Assembly (NCBI GenBank): GCA_017654935.2
Contig: CM065706.1
Coordinates: 13,910,929 to 13,974,928 of the forward strand
DNA: 64,000 nucleotides
Reading direction: 5' to 3'
Source: Phymorhynchus buccinoides
Lineage: Eukaryota > Mollusca > Gastropoda > Neogastropoda > Raphitomidae
A program made the translations under genes and the position numbers. Below the pieces are notes generated by a model. The model did no database searches and was not told the origin of the DNA. It saw nothing but the letters and a program-made list of their open reading frames with translations. Positions 51,964 through 63,160 of the stretch are shown here, in pieces. The number at the start of each line of letters is the position of its first letter. Positions within the stretch are counted from its first letter, which is position 1.

Positions 51964-53115
51964 ATGGCGAGAGTGCTGCCAGCGTTTATTTTAAACAGTC
52001 AATTACCGGGCTTTGATGACAAACCATTCACGACGGCAGAAATTTGTTCCGCCGTAGAAAAGACGAGCGGTTTTGAGTCGGTGGAGGGAGCGCAGAGAAT
52101 AGGGGGGTTATGGAGGATTTATCCGTGCACGGCAGAAGCAAGGAATAAGGTTCTTCTCCAGGGGTTCGCTATTCGGGGGGTACTGGTGGAGGTGAAGGAC
52201 AGGAATCCTTTCGTGGTTTCCTCCCCTGATGGAGAGGAGCGAGAGGTGCCAGCAACGAGAGTCACCATCAGTAATGTGCCCCTCTCCTTTTCCGACGAGG
52301 ACATACTGCACTCGGTAAAAAATCTGAAAGTAAACGTCCGCTCAAAACTTATCGCTGAGAGAGATCGAGACTCCAACGGGAAGCTTACTCGTTGGAAAAC
52401 GGGTAGGCGTTTCCTCTACACAGATATCCCAACAGTACCCCTCCCAAGATTTCTGGAGGTAGGGCCTTTCAAAGCTTCTATCTTCCACAAAGAGCAACGA
52501 GCAACTGTTCCGGCTGGAAAAGAATGCACAAAATGCCTGGGCAAGGGGCACAACGCATCAGCATGTGACCACCCAATTAAGTGTCGCCAATGCCTCAAGG
52601 ACGGCCACAGAGCGGGTGACCAGCGGTGTGGCATGACGCCTGTCATGGAAAGGGAGAGCAGCATGCAGAGGAAGACCTCTCAGCACAACAACAGCGACAA
52701 CGACAAGGACAACAACAACGGGGAGAACAAAAAGCACACCAAGAAAGACAACAACAAGGACAAACAGGCAAATGAGAGTGTCAGCCGCAGGAAAGGATCC
52801 AGGGACACCAGTACCAGCCAGAGTCCATCACGGCAGACGGCCAGCGGGCACTCGTCTCACAGCTCGAGGTCTCCCAGTGTGTCCACTGTTTCTAGCACTC
52901 CTGCCAAGCCAGCCTCAGCCAAGCCGAAGAGGAACAGCAGGGGCAGAACGCATACAAGATCCAACAACTCAGCTAAAGAAGCCCTGAAGGGCCAGTCTGT
53001 GCTGAATTTCCCCTCTGACACTTCACGGTCTGCCTCGACCAAGCGTCGCCTTCCTGATGATGCAACACCCCCACATCAGCCAGACAAAAGTCGACGTCAG
53101 AGGGACAAGGACTAG
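51964..53115 (+). CDS. LINE ORF1 (Gag-like) protein with two zinc knuckles, copy B
   Basis: 383 codons from the ATG of ATGGCGAGAGTGC. Same RRM-like region, CTKCLGKGHNASAC and CRQCLKDGHRAGDQRC knuckles, and low-complexity tail as copy A, with a 15-bp in-frame loss in the N-rich run and a handful of substitutions (for example K to E in SFSDEDI). Confidence 0.8.
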   Translation: MARVLPAFILNSQLPGFDDKPFTTAEICSAVEKTSGFESVEGAQRIGGLWRIYPCTAEARNKVLLQGFAIRGVLVEVKDRNPFVVSSPDGEEREVPATRVTISNVPLSFSDEDILHSVKNLKVNVRSKLIAERDRDSNGKLTRWKTGRRFLYTDIPTVPLPRFLEVGPFKASIFHKEQRATVPAGKECTKCLGKGHNASACDHPIKCRQCLKDGHRAGDQRCGMTPVMERESSMQRKTSQHNNSDNDKDNNNGENKKHTKKDNNKDKQANESVSRRKGSRDTSTSQSPSRQTASGHSSHSSRSPSVSTVSSTPAKPASAKPKRNSRGRTHTRSNNSAKEALKGQSVLNFPSDTSRSASTKRRLPDDATPPHQPDKSRRQRDKD

Positions 53116-53476
53116 AGAGAAGAGGAGGGAGAATGAAGTGACGTGTCAGCTCCTCAGTGGGAAACTGGACGGAAACGAATACGGCATTTTCTTATGGACA
53201 ATGGCTTTGGTTATACGGATAATGTTGGTATGCATGATTTTCATAAGCCTCTTTCTTGCAGGTTTATATCTTTGGCTATATATGATGTTTATAATGTTTA
53301 TGATAATTTCTCCTTCAGTTATGACGGATACGGACAAGGCAAATGTTTATGGTCATTGGTCTTTGATTGTGATGTTGCAGTTTATGTCGGTACACATAGA
53401 CAGGAGAGGGGTAGGTGGAGGAAAAACAACAACCGAGAGAACTATAACCAAAACAGTAAAATTTCAAAATGGATAG
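53057..53476 (+). other. Overlapping hydrophobic frame between ORF1 and ORF2, copy B
   Basis: 139 codons, as in copy A, with three or four substitutions. Probably chance. Confidence 0.3.
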
Positions 53477-54514
53477 ACTTCGTATAATGTCTTTGAACAC
53501 ACGTGGATTGAAAACAAAACGTAAAAGAACTGCTATGTTTTCTTTATTTAAACAACAAAAGCTAGACGTCATTTGTCTGCAAGAAACACACATAAGTAAT
53601 AACGATGCTGAGATCTGGGAAAAACAGTGGGGAGGTAAGTTATTTTATTGCAGTGGAACAGCACACAGTAAGGGACAAGTAATACTTATTTCAAAACAGC
53701 TGAAAGGGAATGTTCAACTGGAAAGAAGGCTAGATAGGATTATTGTAGTGTCAGTAAAAACAGAAGAAAAAGAAATAGTTATAGTTAATGTTTACGCCCC
53801 AAACGAAGTAAATGAGAAATGCGCTTTTTTAAAAACGCTGGAAGGCGTTCTGTCATCATATAAATCAAAGAAAATAATTTGTATGTGAGATTTTAATTCG
53901 GTTTTAAGTAATAATTTTGACATAATTTCGGGAGGTCCACACGGTGAAAAAGAGATAAAGAAATTTAACGAACTGGTTATTAATAAAGAGTTGTTAGATG
54001 TTTGGAGAGTATTTCACGGAGAAGAAAAAGTTTACACTTGGTGCAGGCAGAACCCCTTTACAGCTCGTCGTATTGACTTTTACTTTGTTAATCAAGGAGC
54101 TGTGGAGACATGTGTGTCATGCGACATACTGTCCGTAGCAAATACAGACCATAGAGCGATTATTAGGAAATGAATAACTGCGAATTTGTAAGAGGGCCGG
54201 GTTACTGGAGATTTAATAATAGTCACCTTAGAGATACAACATTTACCAACAAAATGAATGAGTTATTAGGAATTTGGGTTAATGAAAGCAAACTGATGTT
54301 TACAAATCATCGAGAGCAATGGGATTGGTGTAAAATGAAAATTAAAAATTATTGCATAGATTTTGGAAAACATAAAGCGCACAGTAAACGAAATGAGCTC
54401 TTAGAATTACAAAATAGTCTCCAGACATTGGAACAACAATGCGCAAATGATCCTAATAATGAACATTTACTTACTCAAATGACAGCTGTTTCGATCCATG
54501 AGGATCTCATCAAG
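53469..54514 (+). pseudogene. LINE ORF2 fragment: endonuclease with stop codon and frameshift, copy B
   Basis: Same endonuclease as 25538-26583. A GGA-to-TGA change at about 53886 stops the frame at the MGDFN catalytic motif; the remainder reopens at 53991. The frameshift after NTDHRAIIRK is shared with copy A. Confidence 0.78.
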
Positions 54515-54569
54515 TGAACACGGCATTGGGATCTTACCCAAGTCATGTGGGATTTGTCACCTCAACACC

Positions 54570-54837
54570 AAGGTCCTTCCACAGTGGGAAGGTTTTCCCT
54601 GTTGTATATTAGCAAAAATCCCCAAAAGCCAAACCAGCACTCAGATAAAACAATAGAAATAAGAATTTTAGGTAAAAGGTGAACATAGCAATCTTCCTAA
54701 GTTACAATGTTCCATTGTTATGTTCACCTTTTTACCTAAGATTCTTATTTCTATTGTTTTATCTGAGTGCTGGTTTGGCTTTTGGGGATATTTGCTAATA
54801 TACAACAGGGAAAACCTTCCCACTGTGGAAGGACCTT
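54570..54837. mobile_element. 268-bp hairpin element (foldback MITE), copy B
   Basis: Counterpart of 26639-26907 with one A fewer in the loop-side run. The following 640 bp of intron (to 55477) show nothing recognisable. Confidence 0.75.
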
Positions 54838-55608
54838 TATATTTATAAATGAATATAAAATCTCAGTTATAAGCTGAGCGCCGTTACCTTAGTCTGAAGG
54901 ACTAAAAAGTTGGTGCATTTGAATTGCAGAATAGTTTGCTTTGATAAAACGTTTTTGTGTCCAATGTCTGTATTTGTGAACCCCAGAAACAAACTCAGTT
55001 TACTTTAACTTTACGATTTGTTCTGTGTTCTGAAAAAAAGAAAAGAAGAAGAAAATAATGTGCTGATTTACTTTTTCCCCCAATGAGGGAGATAGACAAT
55101 GCCTATGCAAAGACAGCTGTTTTGTCTTGTGAAAGACTCTTCAGTCTGCATGTCGGCCTGCAAAGAGTGTCCACAGTGAAGGTTCAAGCTGAGCAAGAAT
55201 GTTTACCATTTCTTTTTAAGTTAGTGCTGGTTTGCTTTTATTGAGGACTTTCAATCTGGTGCAAAGAGGACAACCATTCTCTTGTAGAAAGTCTTCTTGC
55301 ACTGCTCAAGTAACACCATTGTAAATGTGTCAGGTACATTTTGTGAACAGTTAAAAAAAATATATTGATGACGCTTCATGCTTTTCAGCCGTATGAGCGC
55401 TTTGTTCCTGAGTGGTTCTCAACCAGTGAGTGCATGATGACAAGGTATCAAACCACTTGTAAAGGTAGGCACAATCGTCAACATTCTATGACACATCAGG
55501 TTCCCAGCAACATTCCACACGTTTGTCCATTGAATGTACACATTCTACAATTTCGCTGTTGAAAGTATGCATTCTGTGTTTCATTTTCATAGAATTCTAT
55601 GAACCAGT

Positions 55609-55740
55609 CATAGAATGTATACATTCTAAATCACATCATAGAATGTATACATTCTAAATCACATCATAGAATGTATGCATTCTAACTCACATCATAGAAT
55701 GTATGCATTCTAAATCTCATCATAGAATGTATACATTCTA
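55609..55740. repeat. Five 28-bp palindrome repeats, copy B
   Basis: Same array as 27681-27812. Two units have ATGCAT instead of ATACAT in the centre, which are still usable as palindromes with one mismatch. Confidence 0.85.
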
Positions 55741-55817
55741 AGTGGGTCAACATTCTATGCAACATAATATATAATGTGGGCTGGTCGTCCTTATTTTCAG
55801 CACCCTGACAAGCTTAC

Positions 55818-56227
55818 CTGATGAAATGTGAAAATAATTTTGAAACCCTGAAAAGTATATTCCACACTGTGTAACACAGCAAATTCTGTATGCACTGTGT
55901 TATCTCTCCAGGATGAATCTATGACTTCAAACCTGATGTGCAACTGTTCCATGTGGTTGTAAATGTCTGGCAAGGGATACAGCTGGTCACATCCATGTTT
56001 TGCTGAGCAACGCTCTTCAGCACAGCACTGAACTGCCCATAGAAGACGTTCCTGTCCTCTACTGTAGCTATAAAGGCTGATATGGAACAAGGGTTCCGTC
56101 TGAATATAGAGGTCACTGAGTAGTATACTGTGGGAGGTGGGCACTTTCAGTGTGGCATTCATGACAATGGGCCCGGCAGGAAAGTCTGTCATTGACTCAG
56201 GGTTGAATCCCAGAGTTTGCACAAAAC
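55818..56227 (-). CDS. Receptor gene 1B, CUB-like exon 2
   Basis: 410 bp, phase 1 in and phase 0 out. It differs from copy A at one residue (QTLGF for QTPGF). Confidence 0.74.
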
Positions 56228-56461
56228 CTGTTACACATATCCGTTGTTTTGTATGCATGTGTGTGTACACATCTAGCAGTCAACTGTACATGCTCTTCAT
56301 CACATATTCACACCACAATAGATGCATTACTTTGATTTCAACATCCAAATGTCAACGTTTACTTTTTTATCTTCATAACGAATCAGTTGTTTGTGTGAAA
56401 GAACCCTGTCTCACGTTATAGTGTTATATTCATAACTGAAATGATGCCAGTGTCAACTTAC

Positions 56462-57160
56462 CTAGGGTTGGTGACAAGAAACCGATCTCTAATCGCTGTT
56501 CAGGAGGACTGTGCTGTTCTGCACTGATGGTCATAGCTACCCTGTAATCCTCACGGAAATCAGTCACCAGGAACTCTACCCACACCTCATTTTCCCTGAC
56601 AATGTAGACAGTAAAGGGGTCATAATGCGGCTCACAGCCTGTCCACCTGAACCTATTGTAGTTAAGCAGATTCTCAGCGTTGAAGTCACCCTTTGCATAA
56701 TAATATCTCTTCAGAAAATACTTCTCATAAATCATGATATAATTCCTTTGGCTGCAAGTCTGATGGTGAAATCGAATGTGTATCTTTTCCTGGTGGATGT
56801 CCGGCATTACCACATTTTGTTTATCCAATTGAAACACGAATCTACAACGTGAAGATACATTTCTTGAAAAATGACCCTCAGTGATTTGGGATATATCAAA
56901 ACGAATGGTGGCATAAGTTACTGAATAGTTCAGTCTTTTGCTTTTTGATAACATGCAGTCCTTGATGATGGATGTACGGATGACAGCATTGTTTGTTGGA
57001 TGTTCATCACTGTTGATTTGTGAGTTGTTTAGTTTTAGATCAGTGTCTGCTCCTGATGCTATATGGGTGTGCTTTGCAAATTGCCGAAAGGTACCCAGTG
57101 AGGTGGTCGTTCTAACTCCATTTAGTTGAAATGTATGCAAAGGGGTATTTTGTAGGCCCA
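56462..57160 (-). CDS. Receptor gene 1B, CUB-like exon 1
   Basis: 699 bp, phase 1 in and phase 1 out; two residues differ from copy A (SAEQ for SVEQ, IGFL for IVFL). The upstream intron (57161-57611) carries the same decayed exon-start repeat as copy A. Confidence 0.76.
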
Positions 57161-57611
57161 CTGGAAAAAAAAGATTTTATTTCATCTCCATTACGACACT
57201 GGTAACACACTGATATTAAAAAAAATGCTGAAAATTTCAAAGGTTCTTTAAAATTTTAAGTACTAACCCTTTGTAAATTTGTATGTGTAAAGTAATATTT
57301 GAGTTCCGTGTCTGCTCCTGATGCCACAATGTCGTGTTTTGCAAGTTGTTGAAAGGTGTCCATTTAGTTGCAATGTATGCAAGGGGTTACTTTGTCAGAC
57401 CACTAAAGCAAAAAAGCTGAGGATTTAAAACACTGCTTCAAATTTTAAGTGTTGACCCTTCAAAAGACTTGTATGTTTAAAATGATATTTAGCTGGCCCA
57501 AGCCTGGAGCCCTTGCGCATTGCAAAAAGATCATGATTAGCGTTAAGAATTCGATTACATGAAACCTTTTAAAATGGTAATAACATGTTCAAATTGGATG
57601 CATGTGCATAC

Positions 57612-57770
57612 CTTTGCAATAACTTGTAACCGAAACCATGGAATTATGAAAGAGTTTCAATGATTGGTCGATCATAAAGTCATTATAGTAGTTGACGAAA
57701 GTTAGAAGGGACACATAGTCCATGTTTTGTTTTCCATCTTTGGAAAGACTTACTGACGTGCTGATGGCAT
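57612..57770 (-). CDS. Receptor gene 1B, most N-terminal exon found
   Basis: 159 bp between acceptor ATAATCCACAG|AT and donor AAAG|GTATGC, phase 1 out as required. It reads ISTSVSLSKDGKQNMDYV then SLLTFVNYYNDFMIDQSLKL and HNSMVSVTSYCK. It differs strongly from copy A. An upstream exon with a signal peptide should exist but was not found in 57771-58448. Confidence 0.55.
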
Positions 57771-57929
57771 CTGTGGATTATAACTGTCCAACACTAGTGT
57801 GATTAAATGACTGCGTCTCACTCGTGGTCGTTCCTCATCAACTGAAGTATGATATAGCTTATTGTTAAAATGTGTAAAATGGAAATGGGGTTGCTGAAGT
57901 CGAGATCCAGTCCATCCAGTTTCGATAAG

Positions 57930-58448
57930 TTGAGACCATGCCCAATGCGATCTTGATTTTGATCTTTAGCATTTCTCTTCCATGCATATGACAATGATAG
58001 CTGGACTTTAGTATGTGGCTGTATTTGTTTTCAAATATTACAAACTATTTTATTACAGACTTTAAAACGGTTTCAAATTATGCACATGCTTCACATAAAG
58101 AATTTTACGAGTAAAAATAAAATTTCCGAGTTACACATTTCTTTGCTCTGGTGGGTGAGGTGTTATGGCATCTTGTATCATTATGCTTATTTATCGCAGT
58201 CTCCCAGCTATTGGAGGATACAAGTAAATAATAGCAGGCGTGCAAAAACTAGGCAATGCGTTTATACTCACAATACCGTTGTGTTCATGGTATTTCCAAT
58301 GAAATGGCAAATGTGTGGTTTGATATATAAAAATACGGCATGGAAATAAACAGATCAGACAACACATTAATTTCTGTAGAACATGGCAACACAATTACAC
58401 AATTGTATACAAATATAAGGCTTAGGCCCCTTGCTATTTAAATTGATT
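57930..58448. promoter_or_regulatory. Intergenic span between gene 1B 5' side and gene 2B 3' end
   Basis: Counterpart of 29990-30555. No clear promoter motif. Confidence 0.3.
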
Positions 58449-60488
58449 TTATCCTTGAATTTCAATCCACTTCAAAAGCCTGTCCTCCTTTGCCTGATGC
58501 CGCTTCTCCATCAGCAAATTCAGGGTGTACAAAAAAGGATTCATGGCCGAGTTTAACGGCAAAACAAATATTGCCATGGCAACGTTGACCTCTCCAGACA
58601 CAGACACACCCTGAGAGGCCAGCACACCCAGCAGACCGATGGGGAACCAGCACAGGAAGTCTGACATGGCGATGGTGAACAACCGACGAGCAATGTTGAT
58701 GTCTTGAGACTTCTGAGACTTCTGGATGAGCGATGTATGGCTGCTTTGCACCGAGTAAAATATGCCAGTTTGTCCAGATGCAATGATAAGGAATAAAATC
58801 AAGTTTAGTAAAATCATCACAGCAAAGGCGTACACATGCCCAGGGAACTGCTTCCTGGTGATTGGCAGAGGGATGCAGATGCCTGTCTGACTGTAGAACT
58901 TCCAGTGAGCGAGACTTGGAAAGATGGGAACAGCTGCCAGTAAGAGACCGATTGTCCAACAGACAGCACTAGCCAGCTGTGCCTGGATGCTACTGAAATT
59001 GAGGAAGTTCAAGGGGAAGTGCACAACCAGAAATCTATCCAGGGTGATGAGGCAGATAATGAAAGCAGACACTTCGGAAGAAAGCAACGCCAGAAAACCT
59101 GCAAGTTGACACACAGCACTGTGTCTCCAGGACACATCCTGCCAGATATAAACGTTCTGGTACATCCTGTCAGCCACTCCTATCACTGCTAGGTACAAAC
59201 CCATCAGAAGGTCTGACACACAGAGATGGACCACCAGCACAGTGAAACCAGACACCCCTCCATTTCTGATGGTCACTACACGAAATGCTGCGCTGACCAG
59301 ATTGCCCAGTATGGCGAAAAAAGAAAGTGTGCTCAACACACCTCGATACACAGTTGAACGAAGCAAGTCATTACACGAAGAAAGTTCATTCACAGGAGCA
59401 TGACAGTTGTTGAGGTCAAAGTTGTCTAATAAAGCTGCACTGCAACACAGCCTGTGCTCATCAGCATACAGCACGCTAAGCTGGCTGAGGTCTTTGAAGA
59501 CATCCTTCTGAATATCATCAAATGCACAACCTGTGAAGTCCAATGACTGCAGGTTTACCATCAACTGCAGGCTTCGTTCTGTTATATGATGTGTGCCACA
59601 GCCTGACAAATTCAAAATATGTACATTAGAGAACATGTTCCCTATTCTGTCATCAATTGTTGAAAGTTCAATTCCGGATAGATGTAACAGTTGTATATCG
59701 TCAAATAGTATTGTTCCATGTCCAGCCTCATGCGAGCTATTGCCCCGCAGAAAGTTGGAAAGAGGGTTATTTGAAATAAATAGAACTTGTAGATTATGCA
59801 TATTCTGGATAGTGTCTGTAAGCGAGGTGATCTGGTTATCGCTGAGATCTAACACTACCATGTTGGGGAAAGAAACATTCCCCAAACCAGAAACATAGCA
59901 GTTGGCCAGGTTGAGGTAGACCAGCATCATATTTGATACCATCTGTTCCATCTTCATCCCACTGCCTCGAGCTTTCAGGTATTTCAGGTCTGGATAAAGG
60001 TCTGCTGGAAACAGCTGGGGACACGACAAAGCTAAGCCGTGACACGTGCACTCTGATGGGCAGTGCAGGTCACAGAACAGTTCGTCGTCAGACTGTGGAC
60101 AGTGGTACACACCATCACACAGGTGAGATGGATGCAAACAGGTCTGAGAGTTACGACAACGGTAAAACTTTGCACACTGGTAATTGCCGCATTCTGCTTC
60201 ATCGTGCCACTCTGGGCAGTCGTAGACTCCATTACACCTGGTGAACACTGGGAGACAGTAACCATTGGGGCATTGGTAGTGGGTTTCTGGACACGTGCTA
60301 CGCCCCTGCACAACGTCTGTCTGGTTTAAAGGACGCACTGTGTACCTGGGGGTTGTGAAATCAACAACTGCAGGGGGACCAGGGGGAGAAAATTGGCATT
60401 GTCCTATGTCAGCTGTCTCACAAAGTGTTTCATCTTCACTATTCACACAGTCCTTCTGTCCATTACACCGACTGGCAGCATTGTAGCA
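58449..60488 (-). CDS. Receptor gene 2B, terminal exon: LDLa, LRR and 7TM (intact)
   Basis: 2,040-bp exon, acceptor TTTACACAG|TGC, 679 codons to TAA. It completes an LDLa (CYNAASRCNGQKDCVNSEDETLC), has two more (CPETHYQC..., CAKFYRC...), an LRR cap (CPSECTCHG), leucine-rich repeats with a regular LxxLxLxxN spacing (VVLDLSDNQITSL, LQVLFISNNPL), a hinge with paired cysteines (RLCCSAALL) and seven membrane helices. GPCR motifs are standard: LGN in TM1, VSDLLMG in TM2, LDRF in the DRY place, LCWFP in TM6 and NPFLY in TM7. Expected to be a cell-surface receptor signalling through G proteins, related to the Lymnaea GRL101 and relaxin-receptor-type LGRs. Ligand unknown. Confidence 0.9.
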   Translation of the reverse strand, partial: CYNAASRCNGQKDCVNSEDETLCETADIGQCQFSPPGPPAVVDFTTPRYTVRPLNQTDVVQGRSTCPETHYQCPNGYCLPVFTRCNGVYDCPEWHDEAECGNYQCAKFYRCRNSQTCLHPSHLCDGVYHCPQSDDELFCDLHCPSECTCHGLALSCPQLFPADLYPDLKYLKARGSGMKMEQMVSNMMLVYLNLANCYVSGLGNVSFPNMVVLDLSDNQITSLTDTIQNMHNLQVLFISNNPLSNFLRGNSSHEAGHGTILFDDIQLLHLSGIELSTIDDRIGNMFSNVHILNLSGCGTHHITERSLQLMVNLQSLDFTGCAFDDIQKDVFKDLSQLSVLYADEHRLCCSAALLDNFDLNNCHAPVNELSSCNDLLRSTVYRGVLSTLSFFAILGNLVSAAFRVVTIRNGGVSGFTVLVVHLCVSDLLMGLYLAVIGVADRMYQNVYIWQDVSWRHSAVCQLAGFLALLSSEVSAFIICLITLDRFLVVHFPLNFLNFSSIQAQLASAVCWTIGLLLAAVPIFPSLAHWKFYSQTGICIPLPITRKQFPGHVYAFAVMILLNLILFLIIASGQTGIFYSVQSSHTSLIQKSQKSQDINIARRLFTIAMSDFLCWFPIGLLGVLASQGVSVSGEVNVAMAIFVLPLNSAMNPFLYTLNLLMEKRHQAKEDRLLKWIEIQG

Positions 60489-61114
60489 CTGTGTAAAGAT
60501 GCCAGTGGGGAATAACAAAAAACAGTTTGCACAAAGGAAAAGACACACACAGACACACCTTACACGCTCTTTCTCACTATCTCAACTTTCTTCGTATAGG
60601 AGTATATTACCCCCCCCCCCCCCCCCCCCCCCCCCTACCGCCCCCCCCCTCCCTTTAAAAAAAAAAATAAAATAGTATTTTACTACAACTAAAATTTACT
60701 CTTTTCTCGTGACTAAGAGAATTAGTGTCGTCAGTAGGGGGCTTAGTAGGTGGTTTCCTGAACAGGCTCCATTGAACACCACCGAAGTGACTCAGCAGTG
60801 GCGCAGTGTCTCCTGGGTTGGTTGCCTCCTGATGGCCTAACATAGAATTCGCTCCCCTTGGACTGCTGGTCTCGGATTCTGCGACCTGAACAAGCCGGGG
60901 TGTGTCTGCGAGTTGGGAATCGGAATGTGCGGCGTGAGAGCAACGCCACTGTATGGCTCAGAAGATGGGACAGCATACAAAAAGTTACTCTTTCTCTCAA
61001 GCTCTCTCTCCCTGGGGTGAATGCCAGAACTACCCATCTGTGCTCTTTATTCCTTTTGAGATAGACCGTTCTGGCAGGCACCCCTCGTAATATTCACTTC
61101 TCTCTCCCTCACCT

Positions 61115-61121
<7 letters not shown>
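60489..61121. other. Intron of gene 2B with a long C-run
   Basis: About 37 nearly uninterrupted C at 60610-60651. Nothing else recognised. Confidence 0.5.

Positions 61122-61202
<81 letters not shown>
61122..61202. repeat. (CT)n microsatellite, copy B
   Basis: Counterpart of 33336-33408. Confidence 0.9.
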
Positions 61203-61203
61203 A

Positions 61204-61585
61204 ATGTATGCAGATGTCTTCTGATTCCAGAATTCTCTGTGTTCCAGTTTGGAACTCCTTACCACGCGAAATTCGCCATATCCAGTCCTTGCCATCTTTT
61301 AAATCAGCTCTTCAAGCTACATTACAACCTTTAGGCCACATTACTCCTCGATTCTCTGTGTGTGTGTGTGTGTGTGTGCGCATGTGCGTGTGCGCGCGTG
61401 TGTGTATGTGTATGTACGTGCGTGTCTGTGTGTATGTGTGGGTGGGGATGTATGTGCATGCCTATTTTGCATGTGTGTGAGCGATTATTTGTTTTTGTTG
61501 AATTTCTTGCTTTTAATTTTTGTTGTTAAGCGCATAGAGCTCCACATTTGGTTGAGGAGTGCGCTATAGTATTATTATTATATGC
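61204..61585 (+). mobile_element. Jockey/CR1-like LINE 3' end, copy B
   Basis: Counterpart of 33409-33795: VPVWNSLPREIRHIQSLPSF, TG repeat, then the AAGCGC...GCGCTATAG tail and TTATTATTA. Confidence 0.68.
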
Positions 61586-61726
61586 ACTATTAAATTAATA
61601 TGTAGGGAATGCTTGTTTGTATGACTTTTACTAACTTATGTTTGTTAACTGTATCATCTTTATTTATTTTCACTCATTATTGAAAGATGATATAATGAAT
61701 CATAAAGACGTATGTTTTAGACTAAC

Positions 61727-62283
61727 CTGGTCACTCCAACCACATTTAAGAGTATTTGGAGGACAGGGCCGGTGAACACAGAAGTCCTCATCACTGTTGT
61801 CCACACAGTCCTGACGATGGTCACACACCAGACTGTAAGGAACTCTCTGCCTTCCTGTCCCACAGCCGTAAGAAGGAGGAAGTAACAGCATGTTCACCGG
61901 ACACGTGAGGCGTGATGGGATATCCCAGGATTCGGGGCTCTGTCCAAAAGAGAGGGAGTCTTGAACCCAGCAATTGCTGAGGGAATCACAAGCCAGAAAA
62001 TTATGAACAGTGTGGTTTGTAGGACAGACTGTCAACTCATTTCTCTCTTTGTTTTTCAGTTCAGCCAAGATGACGGGGGCTTGTGGGGAATTGTATCGTG
62101 CTGGAGACTGGTCGTTGTTGTACTCGCATAAATACAGCTCACTGCGGGTGTGTAATTTGCAAGGATACATGACAATGGCGTCAAATGCATCAAATAAACT
62201 TGGATGGTTGTATTTAGTATGGAACACACCACACCGAGGCCCAACAACACTACTGATATCTCCATCGTAGGGGAGAGAATAAC
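61727..62283 (-). CDS. Receptor gene 2B, exon: end of C-type lectin domain plus LDLa
   Basis: 557 bp, phase 1 in and phase 0 out; protein identical to copy A as far as read. It supplies the LDLa half that joins CYNAAS in the terminal exon. Upstream exons lie beyond the window. Confidence 0.84.
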
Positions 62284-62356
62284 CTAATGTTTGGTCACTC
62301 AGCATCAGTACGTTTTTGTAGCTGCAACATATGTTTTGATAAAAGCACAGTGCGAA

Positions 62357-62902
62357 TATCAGTTTTATGTCATGCGTTCGTGATCTTGGCCTTCATATTC
62401 ACTCTGATTTAACTTTGAAACAACACATTGCCAGAATCAGTCAAGCCTGCATTCTTAAAATCCGCCGCATTGGCTCAATTAGACCCTTTCTGACTGAAGA
62501 CGCCACAAAGATACTTGTCACTTCCTGTATTATGTCTAGATTAGATTAGATTAGATTAGATTATTACAATGCCCTCCTTCTAGGCCTTCCTGCAACCTCC
62601 CTCCAACCTTCTCAACGTGTTCAAAGATTCTGCTGCACGCCTTGTATTCAGAGCACCGAAACGGCACCACACATGAGATCTTTTAGAGAAGTTACACTGG
62701 CTCAAACTTGAATACAGAATCAAATACAAATCTGCCTGCCTCTGCTACAAATCGTTACAAAAGACGCTCCAGCCTATCTTTGCGACCTTTTCAAGATCTA
62801 CGTCCACTGACGACCATATTAAAAAAATTCAAATTCCCTCTTACAATTGGAAACAAGACTGAAAATGCTCCACCTCAAACTGCAACTACAGAATACACTT
62901 GA
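62357..62902 (+). mobile_element. Jockey/CR1-like LINE, reverse transcriptase thumb region, copy B
   Basis: Counterpart of 34565-35110, including the AGATT expansion within SRLDYYN. Confidence 0.7.
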
Positions 62903-62971
62903 AACTTAAAAATATTGCCAGTCACTCACTTTGTCAATCTTGTTACTTGTATGCATGTCCACGCGTGTTCT

Positions 62972-62973
<2 letters not shown>

Positions 62974-63039
<66 letters not shown>

Positions 63040-63160
63040 GCGTGCGTGCGTGCGTGTGCGTGCGTGTGCGTGTGTGTGTATATGTATATATGCGCATGTG
63101 CGCATGCGTGTGGTGTATGTGTGCATGCACGTGCGTATCCGTGCGAGCGTGTGTGTACAT
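62974..63160. repeat. (TG)n and TG/CG-rich tract, copy B
   Basis: Counterpart of 35184-35370. The remaining 63161-64000 holds further TG/CG and G-rich patches (63500-63545, 63690-63730) and nothing recognisable. Confidence 0.9.

Larger units (their letters stand above)
51215..54569 (+). mobile_element. LINE with ORF1 and endonuclease but no reverse transcriptase, copy B
   Basis: Counterpart of 23270-26638 with the same 3' loss and the same endonuclease frameshift, plus its own nonsense change. Confidence 0.75.
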
